IMG/VR virus record: IMGVR_UViG_3300025592_000063
Coordinates: 1-25,366 of that record
Length of the DNA stretch: 25,366 nt
DNA from: a virus
Strand: one strand, 5' to 3'
The notes under the pieces were generated by a model that did not search any database, was not told the origin of the DNA, and saw nothing but the letters and a program-made list of their open reading frames with translations. The translations under genes were made by a program, and so were the position numbers. Shown here one piece after another: positions 8,631-17,262 of this stretch. Positions within the stretch are counted from its first letter, which is position 1, and every line of letters begins with the position of its first letter.

Positions 8631-9533
8631 ATGGGTTATATTACAGATAAGAATTACTATGATAATGCTGCTAATCACGGTAGCTATCAGTATGTATCAT
8701 TGCAAGATATAGTTAACAACTTTATGCTGATGTATACAGGTAATCACTCATTAATAAATAATGAGGAAAGATATAAAATACTATTCCACGCTAAGAGAGC
8801 TATTCAGGAATTGAACTATGATGCAGCTAGAGAATTAAAAGTTCTTCAGTTAAATGTTACAGACAACTTAACATTTATACTGCCTCCTGATTATGTAAAT
8901 TGGGTTAGAATATCCTTATATAAGGATGGTGTATTAAGACCGTTAACACAAAATGTTCAGACAAATTACGCAAAGGCTTACTCACAGGAAGCTGATGGTG
9001 ATGTAATATTTAATTCAGATGGGAGTGTAGTTCTTATTGATTCAGAGATTAACTCAGATAGATTGGACGGAACTAAAAGAAGTATATACCTGAATCCTAG
9101 AAATCCATTTCATGGTATGGAAGGATATGAATTAGATGGGGATTGGTATTTTAAATTCAATATGGGTGCAAGGTTTGGTCTTAATACTGAGACAGCAAAT
9201 ATGAACCCAACATTTCGTATAGATAAAAAGACTGGCGTTATTAACTTCTCTTCTGAAATGTTAGGAGAAAGCTGTATACTTGAGTATATATCAGATGGAA
9301 TGGAAAACGGAGACAACTCTTCAATAGGTGTAAACAAATTATTTGAACAGTATGTATACGCATACATAGAGGCAGAAATGCTTAACTCAAAACTTGGAGT
9401 GCAGGAATATATTGTACATAGAGCTAGAAAAAGAAAGACAGCACTTCTTAGAAATGCTAAGATTAGGATTAGCGATATGCATCCGTCTAAAATAATGCAA
9501 GTAATGCGTAACAAAGATAAATGGTTGAAGTAA
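8631..9533 (+). CDS. Head-tail connector / ring protein, P22 gp4-like candidate
   Basis: A 300-residue protein. The N-terminal region has the pattern ERYKILFHAKRAIQELNYD followed by LPPDYVNW and LYKDGVLRPL. I recognise this pattern from tail-accessory or ring proteins of crAss-like and other podoviruses (P22 gp4 / T7 gp11-type adaptors that bind beneath the portal). The C-terminal ~70 residues are helical and strongly basic (HRARKRKTALLRNAKIR), consistent with contact to portal or DNA. It starts 5 bases after the preceding stop and ends 1 base before the giant stabilization gene, so the three are probably translated from one message. There is no enzymatic motif. Confidence 0.65.
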   Translation: MGYITDKNYYDNAANHGSYQYVSLQDIVNNFMLMYTGNHSLINNEERYKILFHAKRAIQELNYDAARELKVLQLNVTDNLTFILPPDYVNWVRISLYKDGVLRPLTQNVQTNYAKAYSQEADGDVIFNSDGSVVLIDSEINSDRLDGTKRSIYLNPRNPFHGMEGYELDGDWYFKFNMGARFGLNTETANMNPTFRIDKKTGVINFSSEMLGESCILEYISDGMENGDNSSIGVNKLFEQYVYAYIEAEMLNSKLGVQEYIVHRARKRKTALLRNAKIRISDMHPSKIMQVMRNKDKWLK

Positions 9534-9534
9534 T

Positions 9535-12500
9535 ATGGCAGAATTAAAAAGAACTTTTGTACAGGGCAAAATGAATAAGAAGTTGGATGAGCGTCTTATT
9601 CAGGATGGGGAGTATGTTGATGCTTTAAATGTTAGGGTTAACTCTAATGATGGGGGGCAGCAGGGAGTTGCTGAAAACGCTATGGGTAATACTCAGCTAA
9701 CTGATATAATTTGGAATCAAGTGTCATTAAGTTCAAATGCAAAAGTTATAGGCAGCTATGAGGATGGCTCTAACGAAACTATATATTGGTTTATACACGA
9801 TGAGATGACACACACCACCAGACCTGTGGGAAAGATTGATATGATTGTGTCTTACAATACTCAAACAAAATCACTCACAAATCACCTTACATCTACTAGG
9901 GAAGGCACAAAAAATACCACTACTTTAAATTTTAATACAGAATATCCCATTCACAGTGTGGTAAAAATTGAAGACCTTTTATTATGGACTGACAACTATA
10001 ACCAACCAAGATTTATTAATGTAAAAAAAGGTTATGCTCCTTATGTCAATTTATATATTGATGGATTTACAGCAGAAGAATTGTTGGTAGTAAAAAAACC
10101 ACCTATTAATTCTCCAACTACATCAGAAATTTCCATACCTAATTCTGATAACTATATAGAAGATAGGTTTTTATCATTTGCTTATAGATATCGTTATGAA
10201 AATGGTGAGTATTCTGCTACATCTCAATTCACTCAGCCGTCTTTTATTCCCAACAACTTTAATTACAATATAGATTCAGGGCTTAATGAAGGAATGATAA
10301 ACTCTGCGAATGCTGTGGAGATTACTTATAATACAGGAAGTAGTCTTGTTGTTGGAGTTGATTTGCTATTCAAAGAAATGAGTAGTAACACTATAAAGGT
10401 AATAGAGAAACTAGATAAAGAAGAGTTAGGGTTATCAGATAATACAGACCTGATTTACACATTTGATAATAGCAAAGTATACACAGTGCTTAGCGACTCG
10501 GAAATATTAAGGCTGTATGACAATGTACCTTTAAAGGCTGAGACCCTTACAGTTATGGGAAACAGATTAGTGTACGGAGGATACACAGATGGTTATGACC
10601 TAAAAGACAGTAGTGGTTTTGAAACTAAGTTAGAGTACAATACATCTTTAGTAACACAAGATGTTGCATCGTTTAGCGTAACATCTAACCTGTCAAATGG
10701 CACATATAATGTGGGTGGGTTTTCTAATGAGGTGATACCTCAGTCAACTGTAAGTATAGACCTGTCGAATAAACCACTTATAAAAGGTGTAGCTATATCG
10801 TTAGTTATGGAGGTGTCACATGAACACTGGGAGGGAAGTGTAACTCCTACGGATACAAATACTTTTGTTTCAGCAGGGTTTTCTTTTGTCTTGCCCAAGG
10901 ACTATACAAGCCTAGCGGAAATGGTGGCATCTTCAGAGTTCTTGGAAGAAATAACCACCAGTATACCCGTATCAAATTCTTGTTTAGGATACTCTATTAC
11001 TGATTTATTTAACTGCAACTGCCTTCAAACTTTAGATAGCGGAACATATACCAAGCTTGAGTCGGGTAGAGACAATTGGGGGGAATCATTTTCAGTCTCA
11101 GCAACAGCAACAGACGAGCTGATAATCCAAGTAAATGCTATGAGGTATGTTGATAATATAACTACTGTAACACAACAAGCCATTGAGTACTTCAGAATAA
11201 GTAATGCTGAAGCAACCTATACAGATGTTAGTACCTTAAAAAGTTTACATAGCGACAGGGATTATGAGTTAGGAATTGTTTATATGGATGAATATAATCG
11301 CTCGACAACAGCTCTTGTTAGTAATAACAATACCATCCACGTTCCTTGTAATGCCAGTAACAAATCAAATATTGCAAGGGTAGAAATACCTTCGCAACAG
11401 GTTGCTCCTAGTTGGGCTGCTCGTTATAAATTTGTAGCAAAACAGAATGAGGAATTTTATGAAACAATATACGGAGGAATATCCTTCTTTGATATAGAGA
11501 CAGGTTATACATATATACTATTAGACGGTGAAAACTCTAAAAAGGTAGAGACAGGAGATAGACTAAAGGTTAAGGTGGATGCAAACGGAGCTGTAAGCCC
11601 TTGCACTTACACTACCGTTTTGGAAAAAGAATCAAAAGCGGCTAACTTTATTACCGTTCCAAGCACTCAAGACCCTACTGAAAATGCCTATGTACCTGCT
11701 GGTGTATATATGAAGGTAAGGGCTAACAACTTTGCTGTATCAAAAGATACACTTACTGTGGTAACTTTAGGTAGTGAGGAAGTTTGTGGTGCTTCTCAGA
11801 GTAGACCTCAGATAAACTACACCACATCCTTGCAGGACGGTAACGGTGATTGGTATGATTACACTATACCTGAGGGAAGTAGGATAGAATTACGATTTAA
11901 TTTTGACAGAGAGGGTAAGGGAAAATGTAATGAAGTTAATTATGATTTAACCAAAACTATATTTGCCTCAAGAGATTATGATAATATATTTGATTGGGCT
12001 GTAGGGGATAATCTTGATGTCATTGTTCAGACAGGAACAAGCGACCATAGTAATAATATTGACAATGTTTTCTTTACTGAGCTACAAAATACTTTGTGGA
12101 ATACTGAGTATAACCCTAACACAGGTGTTTATTGGGATTGGTATCCAAACGATAATGGGCAGTGGACTAACTTCTATGGATTTCACAGGAACGCAACCAA
12201 TGAATTAATGCTAACAGTTTTAGGTACTCATAGTTGTGATTTAACAGGAACAGGTAATAAAGCAAAAAGGTTATGTGCCAATGTTTCTATAACTATCTAC
12301 AGAAATAACTCAACACTTGTATTTGAAACAGAACCTAGTGATACCAATCCTGATATATGGTATGAGGATTCAGTGTCTTACTCCATAGACTCTAGTGGTA
12401 ATCATTCAGGTAATGTTCAAAACCAAGACATAAGCACATTTACATCAGCCATTATAGATACAGAGTTTTTCAATTGTTATGCCTTTGGTAATGGAGTAGA

Positions 12501-14385
12501 ATCTTTTAAGGTTAGAGACGCAATTGACGGTAGACAGTTAAGATTAGGCAACAGAGTAACCACCGTATCAGAACAGGATTACAAGCAGGCAGATAGATTC
12601 GCTGACTTAACTTATAGCGGTGTATATAATGATGAGTCAAACTTAAACAGACTCAATGTGTTTAATATGGGATTGTTAAACTTCAAGTCTTTAGAAGATT
12701 CCTTTGGAAGGATTATGAAGATTGTAGGAAGACAAACAGATATACTTGTGCTGCAAGAGGATAAAATATCCTATGTACTAGCAGGTAAAAATTTATTATC
12801 AGATGCAGCCGCAGGTGGAACAATAGCCTCTATACCTGAGGTGTTTGGAACGCAGCTAGCAAGACTAGAGGAGTATGGTATAAGTAATCACCCTGAAAGC
12901 TTTGCAACATATGGAGCTAGTAAGTTTTTTACAGACGCAAAGAGAGGGGCGGTACTCAGCTTGGTAGGTGGAGCATACTCTAATGAAGTATTAACAGTTA
13001 TATCTAACGAAGGTATGGATGGATACTTTAAGGATATGATGTCGGATTATTTCAACACAGAAAAGGTAGGCGGTTATGATATGTTTAACGACCAATACAT
13101 ACTTTCAACTAACAGTCAAGAGAAGCCTGTTATAGAATCTTGTGTAGATTGTGGTGTGTATAAAACGTTTACAGTTACCGCAGGAACTCCTGTGAATCTG
13201 TGTGTTGACTTGGGAGACCTTGTTGGTAACGCACGGGTTAATTGGGATTTAATTAGCACTGAGGGTAGCGTAACTATAGATACGACATATAATAGTATTA
13301 CAACCAGCCGTACAGCAAGCACACCAGCAGGACGAGGTTATACTTTTGATAAAAATATTGTATCAGTATCAACTGTAGATGTTGAGCTAACCACAACAAC
13401 AGGAACTGCTATAGTGGGAGTGATGATAGACTGTCCTTTGGCTGAGGAAATTACGGTTGTAAATGTAGTGGTGTCCAACGGTAATTATGTTGGAGAGACT
13501 ATACATGCTAACTACAGATGGACTGATGGGAGCTTTGTTTCCCCATTGCATTCCAACTTTGTAACAATGGCTTCAAGCCCAACATCACCCGTGGTCTCTT
13601 TTTACAACTCTTTTACAGGGAACCAAGGAGGCGGATATATTCCTGCGGATGGTGCAACAGTTTCTATTATTGCAGACCAACAAGATGGAGATACATTTAC
13701 GTTCCGTCATAATATGCACAAGTTTAGGTATATGAGAACCAATACTGCGTATGGTAATAACGACACAGATATAACATCACTACTAACCAGCTCTACACAA
13801 GCTTCTCCAATAGAGAATGTTAGTGGAACTGATAGATACTATGCTGACTTTACTATGCCCACCACAGGTTCACACCTGTATTTTGTGTGGGATTTAAGAG
13901 AGTCAGTACCTAATTATTTGTGTTATGATTCTACGCTGCCTGAAGACGCTTGTTGTGATTGCCAAACTATATCACAGAACTTAACTTGTGAGAGCTTTTA
14001 TTTTGGACAGGTTAGATGGGAGGACAGTGACACAGAAGAAAAATTCATTACTGAATATGTAGGGTTTAAGATACCTATTCAAACAGGAATTACTTCTGAC
14101 AGATACTATGCTAGTTTTGACCAATACCTTCCTCTTTCCAATCAAGATAATAGGGATGACAACATAGCTGAAGGAATAGACTTAGATACCTTTGCAGAGT
14201 TATATCCATCGACTGTAGACTTAGGTGATGGAAGATGGACAGTTTACGGAACTAGTCCAGACAATCTGAACACCCAAATACAATCTCACTTAGTAAGTGC
14301 TTATAACGAGGTTGATGCTGATGTTAAAACTAGGACTGAGAACGAAAGGAATGATTTAATTAATGATTATACATTTATATTATAA
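9535..14385 (+). CDS. Tail stabilization-like giant structural protein (P22 gp10 / muzzle type)
   Basis: A 1616-residue protein. The start (FVQGKMNKKLDERLIQDGEY, then VDALNVRVNSNDG) is the signature of the gp10-like stabilization family of crAss-like phages, which closes the portal neck and holds tail fibres. It then has many beta-rich stretches (FSVTSNLSNGTYNVGGFS and similar) and an LRLGNRVTTVSEQDYKQADRFADLTYSGVY block near residues 1000-1040. The following region (residues ~1050-1190) contains conserved propeller-like segments (KIVGRQTDILVLQEDKISYV, FFTDAKRGAVLSL). Late Cys pairs occur at 13141-13152 (CVDC) and 13951-13962 (CCDC). The C-terminal ~400 residues look like added Ig- or fibre-like domains. 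The last base of its TAA stop is shared with the next ATG. Confidence 0.75.
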   Translation: MAELKRTFVQGKMNKKLDERLIQDGEYVDALNVRVNSNDGGQQGVAENAMGNTQLTDIIWNQVSLSSNAKVIGSYEDGSNETIYWFIHDEMTHTTRPVGKIDMIVSYNTQTKSLTNHLTSTREGTKNTTTLNFNTEYPIHSVVKIEDLLLWTDNYNQPRFINVKKGYAPYVNLYIDGFTAEELLVVKKPPINSPTTSEISIPNSDNYIEDRFLSFAYRYRYENGEYSATSQFTQPSFIPNNFNYNIDSGLNEGMINSANAVEITYNTGSSLVVGVDLLFKEMSSNTIKVIEKLDKEELGLSDNTDLIYTFDNSKVYTVLSDSEILRLYDNVPLKAETLTVMGNRLVYGGYTDGYDLKDSSGFETKLEYNTSLVTQDVASFSVTSNLSNGTYNVGGFSNEVIPQSTVSIDLSNKPLIKGVAISLVMEVSHEHWEGSVTPTDTNTFVSAGFSFVLPKDYTSLAEMVASSEFLEEITTSIPVSNSCLGYSITDLFNCNCLQTLDSGTYTKLESGRDNWGESFSVSATATDELIIQVNAMRYVDNITTVTQQAIEYFRISNAEATYTDVSTLKSLHSDRDYELGIVYMDEYNRSTTALVSNNNTIHVPCNASNKSNIARVEIPSQQVAPSWAARYKFVAKQNEEFYETIYGGISFFDIETGYTYILLDGENSKKVETGDRLKVKVDANGAVSPCTYTTVLEKESKAANFITVPSTQDPTENAYVPAGVYMKVRANNFAVSKDTLTVVTLGSEEVCGASQSRPQINYTTSLQDGNGDWYDYTIPEGSRIELRFNFDREGKGKCNEVNYDLTKTIFASRDYDNIFDWAVGDNLDVIVQTGTSDHSNNIDNVFFTELQNTLWNTEYNPNTGVYWDWYPNDNGQWTNFYGFHRNATNELMLTVLGTHSCDLTGTGNKAKRLCANVSITIYRNNSTLVFETEPSDTNPDIWYEDSVSYSIDSSGNHSGNVQNQDISTFTSAIIDTEFFNCYAFGNGVESFKVRDAIDGRQLRLGNRVTTVSEQDYKQADRFADLTYSGVYNDESNLNRLNVFNMGLLNFKSLEDSFGRIMKIVGRQTDILVLQEDKISYVLAGKNLLSDAAAGGTIASIPEVFGTQLARLEEYGISNHPESFATYGASKFFTDAKRGAVLSLVGGAYSNEVLTVISNEGMDGYFKDMMSDYFNTEKVGGYDMFNDQYILSTNSQEKPVIESCVDCGVYKTFTVTAGTPVNLCVDLGDLVGNARVNWDLISTEGSVTIDTTYNSITTSRTASTPAGRGYTFDKNIVSVSTVDVELTTTTGTAIVGVMIDCPLAEEITVVNVVVSNGNYVGETIHANYRWTDGSFVSPLHSNFVTMASSPTSPVVSFYNSFTGNQGGGYIPADGATVSIIADQQDGDTFTFRHNMHKFRYMRTNTAYGNNDTDITSLLTSSTQASPIENVSGTDRYYADFTMPTTGSHLYFVWDLRESVPNYLCYDSTLPEDACCDCQTISQNLTCESFYFGQVRWEDSDTEEKFITEYVGFKIPIQTGITSDRYYASFDQYLPLSNQDNRDDNIAEGIDLDTFAELYPSTVDLGDGRWTVYGTSPDNLNTQIQSHLVSAYNEVDADVKTRTENERNDLINDYTFIL

Positions 14386-15314
14386 TGGCAGCAACAAAAT
14401 ATTATTTAGATGGAAATACTTTAGCAGATGCTTTATCGGTTTTCACCGATGCAGCTCTGACCACTAAAGCGACTGATGGATATTACTCTTCAGGCACAAT
14501 ATCCAGAAGGCAGGTAAGTGGGTACTTACAACCTGCTGTACCTTGTCCTGATTGCGGTGACCCTTGTGATGTTGAGTACTCAGCAACAGGTGGTTTAAAT
14601 GTTGTATACAGAAATGAAATTATGATGGGCAATACAACAGGTGCTATTGTTATTAAGTTTGATGTAGGATTAGTAGCAGATGGGTTTAGGGCTATATACG
14701 AGGGGGTTACTTACACGGCACTGTCTGCTAAGTATGACGGATATCACAACACATCCAACTCAGGGAACTTTGTTTTAGTTGGTGATGATTCTTATGCTCA
14801 CCCAACTGTTCCGTCTCACTCTCCTGTATCATATGATATATACACATGGAACGGAAGTGCTTGGGTGGATTCAGGCAGTAACTTAAGTTACTCATTTCAA
14901 ACAGGAGACGAGTCTTATAGTTCTAGTGTTACAGTACCTTCGCTAGCCTATTACTGTATTGTACCTAAACCTACCTCAACTGATAGCCAATTAACAATTG
15001 AGGTTATTAACAGTGCCTCTTCCAATTGGAGTATGGAATTAGGATGTCCTCAAGCATTAGATATGATGGTTACAACAGGCATTCAGTCAACCTCAAACTT
15101 AGCCTGCCTTTCTTCTGTATACTATGAAAACTTTTATGTGGCATATGTAAACGGTAAAGCACCTTTGGATTTAGGGTTATATGACTGGGTGTTCACTGAT
15201 GCTAATGGAGTAACTGCTGTTAGTAATGGGTGGTTTGGTCAGCAAGGAGACCAAAATGCTTATAGGGTGGCGAATGGGGTTATAGTAGAAATAATTGATT
15301 GTGAAGCTCCTTAA
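14385..15314 (+). CDS. Probable tail fibre / appendage protein with Cys-rich N-terminal motif
   Basis: A 309-residue protein. Its ATG overlaps the stop of the stabilization gene by one base, so translation is probably coupled. The first 55 residues (YYLDGNTLADALSVFTDAAL, then GYYSSGTISRRQVSGYLQP) are a pattern I associate with Bacteroidota phage structural proteins. They are followed by a dense Cys cluster, CPDCGDPC (14544-14567). The rest is Ser/Thr/Tyr-rich beta sandwich-like sequence with no signal peptide or membrane segment. A receptor-binding or fibre-adaptor role is likely from place and composition. The Cys cluster could bind zinc or form disulfides. I cannot identify the fold. Confidence 0.5.
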   Translation: MAATKYYLDGNTLADALSVFTDAALTTKATDGYYSSGTISRRQVSGYLQPAVPCPDCGDPCDVEYSATGGLNVVYRNEIMMGNTTGAIVIKFDVGLVADGFRAIYEGVTYTALSAKYDGYHNTSNSGNFVLVGDDSYAHPTVPSHSPVSYDIYTWNGSAWVDSGSNLSYSFQTGDESYSSSVTVPSLAYYCIVPKPTSTDSQLTIEVINSASSNWSMELGCPQALDMMVTTGIQSTSNLACLSSVYYENFYVAYVNGKAPLDLGLYDWVFTDANGVTAVSNGWFGQQGDQNAYRVANGVIVEIIDCEAP

Positions 15315-15323
15315 TATATAGAT

Positions 15324-16076
15324 ATGGCAAATAACAAAACATTAGCATATAGTCAAGAGAACAAAGGATGGACTTCTTTTTTCTCTTATGTGCCTGACAG
15401 AATGTTAGGTATGAATGGTAGGTTTTACTCTTTTAAAGGTGGAAACATTTGGGAGCATGACAAGAATTCTACTTATAATAATTTTTATGGTACTCAATAT
15501 AACTCTACTATTGATACAGTTATAAATCAAAATCCTTTTGAGCAAAAATTATTTAAGACTTTATCTTTGGAGTCTGACACGGCTTGGAGTATTGGGGTTA
15601 CTTCTGACACAGACAATGTAGGAACTATAGACGCAGCTTGGTTTAAAAAGAAAGAGAATACTTGGTATGCATTCATAAGGAATGTAAACACAAACAGTTA
15701 TGATGTAAGAAGTGTACAAGGATTGGGTGTGCCAAGCTCTATAGATAAGGTTGGATTCTTTGAAACCTGTAATCTTAACAGTGTTGATACTATTATAAGT
15801 ATTGGAGACACAGTTCTTTACGCAGAATCTCCTTCGTATGTACCTGTATCAGCAGGAACTATTACAGCTAAGACTGATACTAGCGTTACTGTTCAAACAA
15901 GCCATATTTCAGACCAACAGATAAAAAATGGAGCTATGGTTCTTGTAGCCAAAAACGTAGAGGCTGAGTCTCAGGGAGTGTTGGGTCACTATATAAACGT
16001 GGCTTTAGAAAACTCCTCAACAACAAGGACTGAACTTTTTGCTATAGAATCTAATGTTATGAAAAGTAATCCATAA
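15324..16076 (+). CDS. Tail-associated structural protein, related in style to stabilization-protein C-termini
   Basis: A 250-residue protein. Segments such as KGWTSFFSYVPDRMLGMNGR, FYSFKGGNIWEHDKN and FEQKLFKTLSLESDTAW resemble blocks that in other Bacteroidota phages occur at the C-terminal end of gp10-like or tail proteins. Here they form a separate gene. The latter half carries a small beta region (SIGDTVLYAE, GTITAKTDTSVTVQT) that may be an SH3- or Ig-like module. It is close to its neighbours (9 bases upstream). Function is inferred as part of the tail tip or a fibre attachment site. Confidence 0.5.
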   Translation: MANNKTLAYSQENKGWTSFFSYVPDRMLGMNGRFYSFKGGNIWEHDKNSTYNNFYGTQYNSTIDTVINQNPFEQKLFKTLSLESDTAWSIGVTSDTDNVGTIDAAWFKKKENTWYAFIRNVNTNSYDVRSVQGLGVPSSIDKVGFFETCNLNSVDTIISIGDTVLYAESPSYVPVSAGTITAKTDTSVTVQTSHISDQQIKNGAMVLVAKNVEAESQGVLGHYINVALENSSTTRTELFAIESNVMKSNP

Positions 16077-16084
16077 TATTTTTG

Positions 16085-16092
16085 TATCTTTG
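16085..16092 (+). promoter_or_regulatory. Candidate Bacteroidota -7 promoter element (TATCTTTG)
   Basis: A second exact TATCTTTG, identical to the one at 7635. It ends 4 bases before the GTG at 16097, so a transcript starting about 5-7 bases after the element would begin at the start codon itself. No clear -33 element is visible. It lies in a 20-base gap between two genes. Confidence 0.5.
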
Positions 16093-16096
16093 TTGT

Positions 16097-16633
16097 GTGA
16101 AATTTATAAAGAATATTATAAAGAAATATAAATCCTCTTTAATAAGGGAGCAGGCTGAGATAATACTCAGTACCGTTCATAAGGATAGAGGTATGTTGTA
16201 TGAAGATATAAATGAATTCAGATTACAACTAGAAGACATAGAGGGGATGGCTGTTAATGGCACAAAGGAACATGAGGAATTGTTCCCTACTAAGCACGAC
16301 TTAAAAGATGGTTTGTATACAAGAGAGGTGTCTATGCCTCAAGGGTCTTTCGTTGTTAGCTATATCCATAAACAAAACCATCCTTCTTTTTTTTTAAAAG
16401 GAGAAATGTCTATATTAACAGATACAGGAGAGGTAGAAAGAATTAAAGCACCAATGAAAGTAATGACTGAACTCGGAACACAGAGAGTGGCTTATATGCA
16501 TTCAGATGTTACTTGGGTATGCGTATACAAAACAGATGCAAAAACAATAGAGGAGGCAGAGAAAGAGGTTTATACAACAGACTTTAGAAAATTGCCATCT
16601 TCAATAATAAAAAAACAATTATGGCAGGAATAG
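16097..16633 (+). CDS. Cupin-like phage protein
   Basis: A 178-residue protein read from GTG 16097 (MKFIKNIIKK). A TTG at 16082 is in frame but overlaps the TATCTTTG promoter element and adds an odd MYLCCV, so GTG is preferred. The N-terminal ~70 residues are basic then helical. The C-terminal half (TREVSMPQGSFVVSYIHKQN, then HPSFFLKGEMSILTDTGE, ApmkVMTELGTQRVAYMHSD, TWVCVYKT) has the rhythm of a small cupin barrel: a His-x-x-x-His pair in IHKQNH, a Gly-Glu turn and a later aromatic strand. I recognise this kind of protein from other phage structural modules, but its substrate or partner is unknown. A capsid or tail role and a metal-binding role both remain possible. The 3' end overlaps the next gene by 13 bases. 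Confidence 0.55.
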   Translation: MKFIKNIIKKYKSSLIREQAEIILSTVHKDRGMLYEDINEFRLQLEDIEGMAVNGTKEHEELFPTKHDLKDGLYTREVSMPQGSFVVSYIHKQNHPSFFLKGEMSILTDTGEVERIKAPMKVMTELGTQRVAYMHSDVTWVCVYKTDAKTIEEAEKEVYTTDFRKLPSSIIKKQLWQE

Positions 16634-17262
16634 TAGTAGGTGGTGTAGCAGTTGCGGCTATAGGAGCGGCAACAAGTTATGCTCTAGCACAAAAACAAAA
16701 AAGATTGAAAAGGCAGGCTAATAAAGCTGCTGAAAATGCAATGGAAGAAGCTAAGTCAAAGTTAGATGTTAATGTATATGAAGCCCTCTCTATTAAGAAA
16801 GAGCCATACGAATTAGCAAGGGAAGCTTCTCTTGCTCAAGGTAAGATGGCTTTACAAGCAGCACAGGAGGGTGATGTAAGAGGTGCGGCAGCTACAGCAG
16901 GTAGAGTGCAGATGGCTCAAAACAAGCAGCAGCAGCAAATACAATCGGCAATGGGTCAAGAAGCTTTAGGCTTAGAAAAAACAGTAGCCTCGGAGGAAGC
17001 TAGGCTTATGTCTGAAAAATCTAAAATAGATTTACAAGAAGCCGAAGGTGCTCAAGTTGCGGCAGCAGAAGCAGCTAAAGCTCAAGCAGCATATGAGTCT
17101 CAAGCAATGGAAAGTGGTATGCAAGCACTAGGAGGAGCCGTAGCCATAGGTTCAGGATTTGTTAATAAGGGGAAAATTGGTAAAATGGATTGGGATAAAA
17201 CTTTTAAGGCATATGACGCAATAAATAACAATTTCTTGATTCAACAAAAAGAAGACGAATAA
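16621..17262 (+). CDS. Probable internal virion / ejection protein (small, Ala- and Gln-rich)
   Basis: A 213-residue protein. The first ~22 residues are a glycine-zipper-like hydrophobic stretch (GIVVGGVAVAAIGAATSYAL), followed by a basic run. The body is an Ala/Gln/Glu/Lys-rich long helix with a QQQQ run and low complexity. A second glycine-rich hydrophobic patch lies near the end (LGGAVAIGSGFV). This architecture is typical of podovirus ejection proteins (T7 gp14-like) that leave the capsid and form a channel across the host envelope. It overlaps the cupin-like gene and abuts the next gene, forming a three-gene ejection block with the two downstream proteins. No sequence-level homologue is claimed. 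Confidence 0.6.
   Translation: MAGIVVGGVAVAAIGAATSYALAQKQKRLKRQANKAAENAMEEAKSKLDVNVYEALSIKKEPYELAREASLAQGKMALQAAQEGDVRGAAATAGRVQMAQNKQQQQIQSAMGQEALGLEKTVASEEARLMSEKSKIDLQEAEGAQVAAAEAAKAQAAYESQAMESGMQALGGAVAIGSGFVNKGKIGKMDWDKTFKAYDAINNNFLIQQKEDE

Noticed and set aside
9110-9514. A 134-codon antisense frame opposite the second connector gene
   Set aside because: Low-complexity Leu/Ile/Ser translation typical of the reverse of an A-rich gene, and it overlaps a well supported coding region.
16082-16096. TTG 16082 as the start of the cupin-like gene
   Set aside because: It lies inside the TATCTTTG promoter element region and adds an unlikely Cys-Cys N-terminus. GTG 16097 gives a normal basic start.
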